From the NCBI GenBank assembly GCA_035651595.1, contig DASRFJ010000134.1, forward strand, positions 1 through 9,848: a stretch of 9,848 nt of DNA, read 5' to 3'. Positions within the stretch are counted from its first letter, which is position 1; each line of letters starts with the position of its first letter. Shown in pieces: positions 1 to 5,404 of this stretch. Source of the stretch: JAFARZ01 sp035651595 (GTDB taxonomy: Bacteria > Actinomycetota > Actinomycetes > Streptosporangiales > Streptosporangiaceae). Made by a program: the position numbers and the translations under genes. The notes under the pieces were generated by a model. That model was not told the DNA's origin and did not search any database. It worked only from the letters and a program-made list of their open reading frames with translations.

Positions 1-130
1 CCCCGCCTGGCGCCGTCCCCCCTTCTAGCCCCACCCGCCTCGCCGCCCACTCCCGCTGCGGCGTCGCACTGCGGTCACGGGCACGTCGACAGGATCGTGT
101 GGCCTATTCCGGAGTCGCGCCGGGGGCCAG

Positions 131-259
131 CCCGCGCCCGGCGCCGCGCCCGGCGGCCGTGCCCGCGGCCGTGCCCGCGCCCGGCGGCCGTGCCCGCGCC
201 CGGCGGCCGCGCCCGCGCCCGGCGGCCGCGCCCGTGCCCGGCGGCCGCGCCCGGCGGCC
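131..259. repeat. 19-bp GC-rich tandem repeat array
   Basis: Four consecutive units of 19 bp occupy 174-192, 193-211, 212-230 and 231-249. The consensus is CCCGCGCCCGGCGGCCGYG. Units differ only by C/T changes at two positions. Shorter, degenerate units lie on the left (131-148, 149-161, 162-173), and a partial unit lies on the right (250-259). Because 19 is not a multiple of three, any translation would shift frame with each unit, so this is not a protein repeat. The pattern fits a minisatellite produced by slippage or unequal crossing-over. There are no spacers, so it is not a CRISPR. Confidence 0.85.
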
Positions 260-271
260 ATTCGCGCCGAA

Positions 272-355
272 CAACGTGGCGGATTATCCCTTCGTGGTAG
301 TCCGGCCCCCGGGCACGGGGGCCGGACTACCACGAAGGGGCAGAGTTCCACGTTG
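272..355. repeat. Nested perfect palindrome, possible bidirectional terminator
   Basis: A perfect 23-bp inverted repeat (288-310 pairing with 317-339) closes on a 6-nt loop (311-316). It is framed by a second inverted repeat, CAACGTGG (272-279) pairing with CCACGTTG (348-355). The two gaps between inner and outer stems are both 8 nt (280-287 and 340-347), so the whole 84-nt figure is symmetrical. No T-run follows on either strand, although actinobacterial terminators often lack one. It may terminate transcription from the tetR side on the minus strand, or it may be a mobile or protein-binding palindrome. The structure is seen directly; its role is inferred. Confidence 0.75.
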
Positions 356-536
356 ATGCGCAAGCCGCAGCCACGCTCGCGTACCGGCGGGCACATGACG
401 CACACCAGCCCCGCCCGTCACCAGAAAGCAATACCCGGCAGCCGCCGGCAGCCAGCACGGCCAGGCCGGCCAATAAGCCACCAGAATCCCTGCCGTCGCA
501 AACCGGGCAAAACGGTCGGTCTCGGCAGGCGGCGCA

Positions 537-553
537 ACAACGTAGATCGTTGT
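537..553. repeat. Small palindrome ACAACG-N5-CGTTGT
   Basis: A 6-bp inverted repeat with a 5-nt centre lies about 20 nt downstream of the end of the tetR-type gene. The 17-bp size matches many regulator operators. However, it is at the 3' side of the gene and no promoter is obvious beside it, so its meaning is unclear. Confidence 0.3.
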
Positions 554-570
554 GTGCGGGTAGCCGGACG

Positions 571-1200
571 CTACGATCCACGGTGTCCGGCGGTGAGCGT
601 CAGGCTGGCCGGGATGGCCGCGTATGCGGCGTGTAGCCGTGCGATCAGGGCCGGGCGGCCGCCGTCTCCGCCCTGGCGGACCCACTCCCGGCCGGCGACG
701 CTCCACGCGGTGGTGGTCAGCTCGGCCAGGACTTGCGGCCGGAGGTCGCCGTCGGGCAGCCCCAGTTTTCCGGTGAGGGTCTGCACCACCTGGCGTTCCA
801 CGCCGGTGCGGTAGTAGTCCACGTACGCGAGCAGCGGCGGGGCGGTCAGGATCAGCCGGCGAGTGGCGACGTAGCGGGCATCCCAGCCGGAGTCCAGGGA
901 TCCAGCCGCCTCGGTCAGGGTGTCGCGCAGCCCGGTGAGCACCGGACCGGACAGCTCACGATCGCCGAGCGCGGCAAGGTAGGCAGTCCACAACTCGGTC
1001 TCCGCTTCCACTGCGACTGCTTCCTTCGCCGGGTACATGCGGAAGAACGTGCTCTTCGAGACCTCTGCCTCCGCAACCAGTTCTTCGAGCGTGGTCGCGT
1101 CGAACCCCTTCTCGGCGAACATCCGCAGCGCGGTCTCGGCGAGCGCCCGGCGGGTACGCAGTTTCTTCCGCTCCCGCAGCGGCAGTGTCCGGTCGTCCAT
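571..1200 (-). CDS. TetR-family transcriptional regulator
   Basis: This encodes a predicted 209-residue DNA-binding repressor-type protein. Residues about 12-60 form the classic TetR N-terminal domain: an amphipathic helix ending in ALRMFAEKGFDATTLEEL, then a helix-turn-helix with VSKSTFFRMYPAKEAV. The remaining 150 residues are a divergent helical ligand-binding domain whose effector cannot be read from sequence. I chose the ATG at 1198-1200 (MDDRTLPLRERKK), just before the basic start of the TetR domain. An ATG at 1210-1212 is possible, and longer starts would run into the divergent promoter. No good ribosome-binding site precedes either ATG. A TATGCT box (1213-1208) would place transcription start at the ATG, so a leaderless mRNA is plausible. 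It is divergent from a winged-helix regulator gene, and mutual or self-regulation through 1201-1272 is inferred. Confidence 0.9.
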   Translation of the reverse strand: MDDRTLPLRERKKLRTRRALAETALRMFAEKGFDATTLEELVAEAEVSKSTFFRMYPAKEAVAVEAETELWTAYLAALGDRELSGPVLTGLRDTLTEAAGSLDSGWDARYVATRRLILTAPPLLAYVDYYRTGVERQVVQTLTGKLGLPDGDLRPQVLAELTTTAWSVAGREWVRQGGDGGRPALIARLHAAYAAIPASLTLTAGHRGS

Positions 1201-1215
1201 GCGCAGCAGCATAGC

Positions 1216-1258
1216 AGACCGAGTTCTAAATGAGGCTTGTAATTTTTTGAGACTGAGT
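1216..1258. promoter_or_regulatory. Direct repeats AGAC(C/T)GAGT, candidate operator
   Basis: Two 9-nt near-identical direct repeats, AGACCGAGT (1216-1224) and AGACTGAGT (1250-1258), lie 34 nt apart start to start. They bracket the AT-rich core between the two divergent regulator genes. The spacing is a little over three helical turns. They flank the predicted -35 element of the plus-strand gene, so a bound regulator could affect both promoters. This is pattern evidence only. Confidence 0.35.
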
Positions 1259-1266
1259 GCCATAAT
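1237..1266 (+). promoter_or_regulatory. Predicted promoter of the MarR-like gene, probably leaderless
   Basis: A -35-like TTGTAA (1237-1242) and a -10-like CATAAT (1261-1266) are separated by 18 nt. Transcription would start at about 1272-1273, which is the first base of the ATG. The only purine-rich run (AAGGG, 1267-1271) is too close to the ATG to act as a Shine-Dalgarno site, which supports a leaderless transcript. Leaderless mRNAs are common in actinobacteria. Confidence 0.5.
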
Positions 1267-1272
1267 AAGGGC

Positions 1273-1701
1273 ATGGACACTCCCACACTGAACCCGCAGA
1301 TCGTCGGTCAGGCAGAGAACGCGCACGGCGCGATCATGAACGTGGTGCTGGCCGGCACCGGACTGAATCGCGACCGCTGGGTCGCGTTGACGCTGACCAT
1401 GGCGGCCGGCGGCGCGATCGACCGGGCTGCCCTGGCCGCCCGCGCCGCCGGCGCCCTCAAGATCACCGAGGAAGCAGCCCGGACGGCCCTCGCCGAACTC
1501 ACGGACGCGGGCCTGCTGGCGGGCACCGGCCAGCTCACCGCCACCGACTCGGGCCGCGCCTTGTTCGCAAAGGTCCGCGGCGACATCGACCCGATCATCG
1601 AGCGCGCCTACTCCGGCATCCCCGCCGAGGATCTGCGGATCGCGGCCCGCGTCCTGATGGCCGTCACCGCCGGTCTTAACCGCGAACTATCCGCCGCGTG
1701 A
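1273..1701 (+). CDS. Small winged-helix (MarR-like) regulator
   Basis: This encodes a predicted 142-residue protein with a winged-helix fold. The dimer helix is about residues 8-45. A helix-turn-helix spans about 50-82 (AARTALAELTDAGLL is the recognition-helix region). A short wing at 83-97 contains the LTATDSGRALF pattern typical of MarR proteins, and C-terminal helices follow. The length fits MarR-family regulators. Its ligand and targets are unknown. The ATG at 1273 is chosen because the predicted promoter leaves no room for an upstream start. It is transcribed divergently from the TetR-type gene with a 72-nt gap. It ends 19 nt before the gatB stop codon in convergent orientation, with no terminator visible between them. 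Two facing regulators without an obvious structural gene is unusual. Confidence 0.85.
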   Translation: MDTPTLNPQIVGQAENAHGAIMNVVLAGTGLNRDRWVALTLTMAAGGAIDRAALAARAAGALKITEEAARTALAELTDAGLLAGTGQLTATDSGRALFAKVRGDIDPIIERAYSGIPAEDLRIAARVLMAVTAGLNRELSAA

Positions 1702-1720
1702 CGCCGCGGGGCGGGCGGGG

Positions 1721-3226
1721 TTAGGCGAGGCGCTGTTCTATCAGGGCGCGGACGCGCGCGGGGTCGGCCTGGCCGCGGGTGGCCTTCATGACCGCGCCGA
1801 CGAGGACGCCGATGGCGCCGGCGCGGCCGGCCTTGATGCTGGCGACCGCGTCCGGGTTGGCCGAAATCGCTGCTCGTATGGCTTCATCCAGGGAGGCCTC
1901 GTCGCTGACGACCGCCAGACCGCGCGCGGAAACCACCTCGTCGGGCGAGCCCTCGCCGGCCAGCACGCCGTCGATCACGTCGCGGGCCAGGCGGTCGTTG
2001 AGCTTGCCGTCCGCGACCAGCGACGCGACGCGCGCAACCTGCACGGGTGTGATCGCCAGGTCGGCGAGCGGGGTGCCTGCCTCGTTGGCGCGCCGGGCCA
2101 GTTCGCCCAGCCACCACTTGCGGGCATCGGCCGGGGACGCGCCTTCGGCGACCGTCGAAGCGACCAGGTCGAGCGCGTCGGCGTTGCGCAGCGCGTCCAT
2201 GTCCAGGTCGGACAGGCCCCACTCGGCCTGGAGCCGGGCCCGGCGGGCAGCGGGCGCCTCGGGCAGTGAGGTCCGGATCCGATCCACCCAGTCAACCGGG
2301 GGGGCCACCGGGACCAGATCCGGTTCGGGGAAGTAGCGGTAGTCCTGCGCCTCTTCCTTGGACCGGCCCGAGGTGGTGGTGCCGGAGTCCTCGTGGAAGT
2401 GCCTGGTCTCCTGCACCACCCGGCCGCCCGCGTCGAGCACCCCGGCCTGGCGCTCGATCTCGGACCGGACCGCACGCTCCACCGAGCGGATGGAGTTGAC
2501 GTTCTTCGTCTCGGTACGGGTGCCCCACACCCCGGAGCCGATCGGGGACAGCGACGTGTTCACGTCGCACCGCATCGAGCCCTCTTCCATCCGCACGTCG
2601 GACACGTCCAGCGAACGGAGCAGGTCGCGCAGCTCGGTGACGTAGGCACGGGCGACCAGCGGGGCCAGCGCACCGGTCCCGTCCACGGGCTTGGTGACGA
2701 TCTCCACCAGCGGGATGCCGGCCCGGTTGTAGTCGACCAGCGAGTAGTCGGCGCCGTGGATCCGGCCGGTGGCGCCGCCGACGTGCAGCGACTTGCCGGT
2801 GTCCTCCTCCAGGTGCACCCGCTCGATGCCGACCCGGAAAGACCTTTTCTCTGGGGGAAGGCGATCCCCCAGACCCCCTGCGCCATCCACCACAACGTCC
2901 AGGTACCCGTCGATGCACAGCGGCTCGTCGTACTGGGAGATCTGGAAATTCTTCGGCATGTCCGGGTAGAAGTAGTTCTTCCTCGCGAACCGGCACCAGG
3001 ACGCGATCGTGCAGTTCAGAGCCAGCCCGATCTTGATCGTGTACTCGATCGCGTTCTTGTTCACCACCGGCAGCGACCCGGGCAGGCCGAGGCAGACCGG
3101 GCACACCTGGCTGTTCGGCTCGCCGCCGAACAGCGTGGTGCAACCGCAGAACATCTTCGTCCTGGTGCCCAGCTCGACATGGGTCTCCAGGCCGATCACC
3201 GGCGCGTAGCGCTCCGTCTCGATCAT
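1721..3226 (-). CDS. gatB: Asp/Glu-tRNA(Asn/Gln) amidotransferase subunit B (GatB)
   Basis: GatB is the tRNA-binding and kinase subunit of cytoplasmic GatCAB. It activates the side chain of mischarged Glu-tRNA(Gln) or Asp-tRNA(Asn) with ATP, so that ammonia from GatA can form Gln- or Asn-tRNA. The protein is 501 residues and complete. The cradle domain begins VIGLETHVEL. Zinc-ligand cysteines are visible at 27, 29, 42 and 45 (FCGC and CPVC), followed by the conserved HLEEDTGKSLH and DYNRAGIPLVEIVT segments. The C-terminal YqeY-like tail starts near residue 350. The ATG overlaps the gatA stop in an ATGA, with AAGGGA upstream as ribosome-binding site. Oddity: residues 116-128 are an extra stretch encoded by a palindromic element (see 2843-2881). 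It is last in the gatCAB operon and convergent with the MarR-like gene. Confidence 0.98.
   Translation of the reverse strand: MIETERYAPVIGLETHVELGTRTKMFCGCTTLFGGEPNSQVCPVCLGLPGSLPVVNKNAIEYTIKIGLALNCTIASWCRFARKNYFYPDMPKNFQISQYDEPLCIDGYLDVVVDGAGGLGDRLPPEKRSFRVGIERVHLEEDTGKSLHVGGATGRIHGADYSLVDYNRAGIPLVEIVTKPVDGTGALAPLVARAYVTELRDLLRSLDVSDVRMEEGSMRCDVNTSLSPIGSGVWGTRTETKNVNSIRSVERAVRSEIERQAGVLDAGGRVVQETRHFHEDSGTTTSGRSKEEAQDYRYFPEPDLVPVAPPVDWVDRIRTSLPEAPAARRARLQAEWGLSDLDMDALRNADALDLVASTVAEGASPADARKWWLGELARRANEAGTPLADLAITPVQVARVASLVADGKLNDRLARDVIDGVLAGEGSPDEVVSARGLAVVSDEASLDEAIRAAISANPDAVASIKAGRAGAIGVLVGAVMKATRGQADPARVRALIEQRLA
2843..2881 (-). repeat. Palindromic element inserted in frame in gatB
   Basis: This 39-nt stretch encodes 13 residues (A116-R128) between DVVVDG and SFRVGIERV, where GatB proteins as I know them run almost directly from one to the other. 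It contains an 8-bp perfect stem, TCTGGGGG/CCCCCAGA (2850-2857 and 2866-2873 on the plus strand), with an 8-nt loop. On the minus strand the element begins GCAGGGGGTCTGGGGG. A similar G-run/C-run hairpin lies at about 6648-6684. The length is a multiple of three, so the reading frame survives. The insertion is inferred from remembered family alignments; the hairpin is seen directly. Confidence 0.65.
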
Positions 3227-4713
3227 CCGTCAAGTCCCTTCGCGCCAGAGAGCAGCGGCTGCCCGTCGTTGAACGCCGCTTCGAACGCGGCACCGACCCG
3301 GTACAGCCGGTCGTCGGCCAGCGCGGGTGCCATCACCTGAAGCCCGACGGGCAGGTTGTCCTCGGCGGCGAGCCCGCACGGCACGGAGATGGCCGCGTTC
3401 CCGGCCAGGTCCGACGGGATCGTGCACAGGTCGGCCAGGTACATTGCCATCGGGTCGCCGACGCGCTCCCCGATGGCGAACGCGGTGGTCGGCGTGGCCG
3501 GCGATACCAGGGCGTCCACCTGGCCGAACGCCGCCTCGAAGTCCCTGATGACCAGCGTGCGGACCTGCTGTGCCTTGCCGTAGTAGGCGTCGTAATATCC
3601 GCTGGACAGCGCGTACGTGCCGAGGATGATCCGCCGCTTGACCTCAGCACCGAACCCGGCTTCCCTGGTCATCGACATGACCTCTTCGGCGTCCCTGGTG
3701 CCGTCGTCGCCGATGCGCAGGCCGTAGCGCATCGCGTCGAACCTGGCCAGGTTGGACGAGCACTCGCTCGGCGCGATCAGGTAGTAGGCGGGCAGCGCGT
3801 ACTTGAAGTGCGGGCAGCTGACTTCGGTGACCTTGGCGCCGAGGTGCTCGAGCAGTTCGACGGCCTCGCTGAACCGGGTCATCACACCCGGCTGGTAACC
3901 CGCGCCGGACAGGTCGGTGACCACGCCGATCCGCATGCCGCTGATGTCGGCCTGACGCGCGGCCTGCACCACCGGCGGGACCGGCGCGTCGATCGAGGTG
4001 GAGTCCATCGGGTCGTGGCCGGACATCACCTCGTGCAGCAGCGCGGCGTCCAGCACCGTGCGGGCGAGCGGGCCCGGGGTGTCGAGCGAGGAGGCGAACG
4101 CCACCACGCCGTACCGGGACGAGCCGCCGTAGGTGGGCTTGGTGCCGACGATCCCGCACACCGCGGCCGGCTGGCGGATCGAGCCGCCGGTGTCGGTGCC
4201 GATCGCCAGCGGGGCCTCGTACGCGGCGACCGCGGCGGACGACCCGCCGGACGAGCCGCCCGGGATCTTGTCCAGGTCCCACGGGTTGCGGCTCGGGCCG
4301 TACGCCGAGTTCTCCGTGGAGGAGCCCATGGCGAACTCGTCCATGTTGGTCTTGCCGAGGATGATCACGCCGTTGTCTTTGAGCCGCTTGGTGATCGTCG
4401 CGTCGTACGGCGGGTGCCAGCCCTCCAGGATGCGCGAGCCGCACGTGGTGGGCATGCCCTTGGTGGTGAATACGTCCTTGACCGCGATCGGCACGCCGGC
4501 CAGCGGGCCCAGGGCGTCGCCGCTGGCCCGCCGCTTGTCCACGTCGGCGGCCTGCCCCAGCGCGGCATCGGCGGCCAGGTGCAGGAACGCGTGGACGCGA
4601 TCGTCGACGGCGGCGATCCGGTCCAGGTGCGCCTGGGTGACCTCGGCGGCGGAGACCTCCCTGGCGGCGAGCTTTCCGGACAGCTCGGCGGCGGTGAGTC
4701 GGGTGAGGTCCAT
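3223..4713 (-). CDS. gatA: Asp/Glu-tRNA(Asn/Gln) amidotransferase subunit A (GatA)
   Basis: GatA is the amidase-signature glutaminase of GatCAB. It releases ammonia from glutamine (or asparagine) and channels it to GatB. At 496 residues it is full length for the family. The Ser-cisSer-Lys catalytic triad is intact: Lys79 in PIAVKD, Ser154 in the GGSSGGSSA signature, and nucleophile Ser178 in TDTGGSIRQPA. These positions match the residue numbers I know for the Staphylococcus aureus enzyme. The KTNMDEFAMGSSTENS segment is also typical. AGGAG lies 7 nt before the ATG, overlapping the end of gatC. The gap to gatC is 4 nt, and the stop overlaps the gatB start by 4 nt (ATGA). Tight translational coupling of the three subunits is expected. 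Nothing abnormal was seen. Confidence 0.98.
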   Translation of the reverse strand: MDLTRLTAAELSGKLAAREVSAAEVTQAHLDRIAAVDDRVHAFLHLAADAALGQAADVDKRRASGDALGPLAGVPIAVKDVFTTKGMPTTCGSRILEGWHPPYDATITKRLKDNGVIILGKTNMDEFAMGSSTENSAYGPSRNPWDLDKIPGGSSGGSSAAVAAYEAPLAIGTDTGGSIRQPAAVCGIVGTKPTYGGSSRYGVVAFASSLDTPGPLARTVLDAALLHEVMSGHDPMDSTSIDAPVPPVVQAARQADISGMRIGVVTDLSGAGYQPGVMTRFSEAVELLEHLGAKVTEVSCPHFKYALPAYYLIAPSECSSNLARFDAMRYGLRIGDDGTRDAEEVMSMTREAGFGAEVKRRIILGTYALSSGYYDAYYGKAQQVRTLVIRDFEAAFGQVDALVSPATPTTAFAIGERVGDPMAMYLADLCTIPSDLAGNAAISVPCGLAAEDNLPVGLQVMAPALADDRLYRVGAAFEAAFNDGQPLLSGAKGLDG

Positions 4714-4717
4714 TCCC

Positions 4718-5014
4718 TTACTCCTGCGTCCCGAGGATGCGCGGGACCTTGAACCGCTGCCGCTCCACCGCGGGCGCCTGGTCCAGCGCCTCCCGCGGGG
4801 TCAGGCACGGCACCGGCTCGTCGTCGCGGAACACGTTGGTCAGGCCCGTCGCGTGTGACGTCGGCGGGATGCCCTCCGCGGTTACCTCCTGGACCTGAGC
4901 GACCGCGGAGATGATCTGGTCCAGCTGGGGCGCCAGGTGATCCAGCTCGGCGTCGGTCAGTTCGATCCTGGATAGTCGCGCCAGGTGGGCGACCTCGTCA
5001 CGGGTGATGGGCAT
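4718..5014 (-). CDS. gatC: Asp/Glu-tRNA(Asn/Gln) amidotransferase subunit C (GatC)
   Basis: GatC is the small, wrapping subunit that holds GatA and GatB together. The 98-residue length is normal. The N-terminal helical pair has the family pattern (TRDEVAHLARLSRIELTDAE, residues 4-23). The C-terminal part carries NVFRDDEP and the closing FKVPRIL motif. The open frame extends further upstream without similarity to GatC. I chose the ATG at 5012-5014 because AGGA lies 8 nt before it and the protein then begins at the usual place. The ATG at 5021-5023 (MACMPIT) would have its AGG too close. It is first gene of gatCAB and divergent from the DGPF gene across only 54 nt, so the two promoters must lie side by side or overlap. 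Confidence 0.97.
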   Translation of the reverse strand: MPITRDEVAHLARLSRIELTDAELDHLAPQLDQIISAVAQVQEVTAEGIPPTSHATGLTNVFRDDEPVPCLTPREALDQAPAVERQRFKVPRILGTQE

Positions 5015-5033
5015 GCACGCCATCCTAGGGGGC

Positions 5034-5062
5034 CGACTCGATCGCCCATAAATCAATATCCT
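5034..5062 (+). promoter_or_regulatory. Possible promoter for the DGPF-sigma cassette
   Basis: A -10-like TATCCT (5057-5062) is preceded at 17 nt by CCGACT (5034-5039), a partial match to TTGACA. Predicted initiation falls at about 5069, the GTG start codon of the DGPF gene, and there is no clear Shine-Dalgarno site. This is a moderate pattern match in the short AT-rich gap shared with the gatC promoter. Confidence 0.35.
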
Positions 5063-5068
5063 GAGCGG

Positions 5069-5404
5069 GTGCGATTCATGCTGCTGATATGCGCCGACGA
5101 GGCCACGGGCGCCGCGCACGCGATGGATGGCTGCGAGGGCTGGTCGGAGGAGATGGCCGAGCGCGGCGTGCTGCTTGACGGCGGCGGGCTGAAGCCGCCC
5201 GCCGAGGGTAAGGCGGTCCGGGTCCGGCGGCGGGAGACGCTGCTCACCGACGGGCCGTTCGCCGAGACCAAGGAGCAGATCGGCGGGTACTGCTTCATCG
5301 AGTGCGCGGACATGGACGAGGCCGTGCGGGTCGCCGCCGCGCACCCGGCCGCGACGTACGGCACGATCGCGATCAGAGAAGTATGGGTACCGCCGGCCCC
5401 GTAG
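5069..5404 (+). CDS. YCII-like DGPF-domain protein
   Basis: This encodes a predicted 111-residue cytoplasmic protein of the YCII-related (DGPF) family. It opens MRFMLLICADE and carries the name-giving DGPF at residues 61-64 within LLTDGPFAETKEQIGGY. The segment ends with AIREVWV, a typical family close. The biochemical function of the family is not settled. DGPF proteins are the usual genomic partners of ECF42 sigma factors, and that gene follows here directly. I chose the GTG at 5069 because MRFMLL is the usual N-terminus; an upstream in-frame ATG would overlap gatC. No ribosome-binding site is evident, so translation may be leaderless. The 3' end overlaps the sigma gene by 22 nt, implying coupled expression. 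Confidence 0.93.
   Translation: MRFMLLICADEATGAAHAMDGCEGWSEEMAERGVLLDGGGLKPPAEGKAVRVRRRETLLTDGPFAETKEQIGGYCFIECADMDEAVRVAAAHPAATYGTIAIREVWVPPAP

Larger units (their letters stand above)
1..570. other. Gene-poor region left of the tetR-type gene
   Basis: I see no convincing protein gene here. Open frames exist on both strands, but they are either translations of the GC-rich tandem array (131-259) or show no third-position GC bias. The stretch holds the tandem array, a nested palindrome at 272-355 and a smaller palindrome at 537-553. From about 356 to 570 the GC content drops to roughly 63 percent, with all three codon positions similar in every frame I examined. That argues for non-coding or decayed sequence. 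A cysteine-rich minus-strand frame (327-581) is discussed as a finding only. No tRNA or rRNA signature was recognised. Confidence 0.6.

Noticed and set aside
131..259. Short repeats considered as a CRISPR array
   Set aside because: The units are directly adjacent, with no spacers.
25..405. Minus-strand open frame rich in Arg, Pro, Ala and Gly
   Set aside because: It mostly translates the 19-bp tandem array, shifts composition with the repeat and resembles no protein family.
353..814. Plus-strand open frame opposite the tetR-type gene
   Set aside because: It overlaps a clear TetR gene on the other strand and has a basic, shadow-like composition with no domain.
1201..1326. Longer N-terminus for the TetR-type protein
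   Set aside because: It would run through the AT-rich divergent promoter and into the neighbouring gene, and the added residues match no TetR protein.
5302..5382. Earlier in-frame start for the sigma factor
   Set aside because: It would overlap most of the 3' part of the DGPF gene and add an Arg/Gly-rich tail not found in the family.
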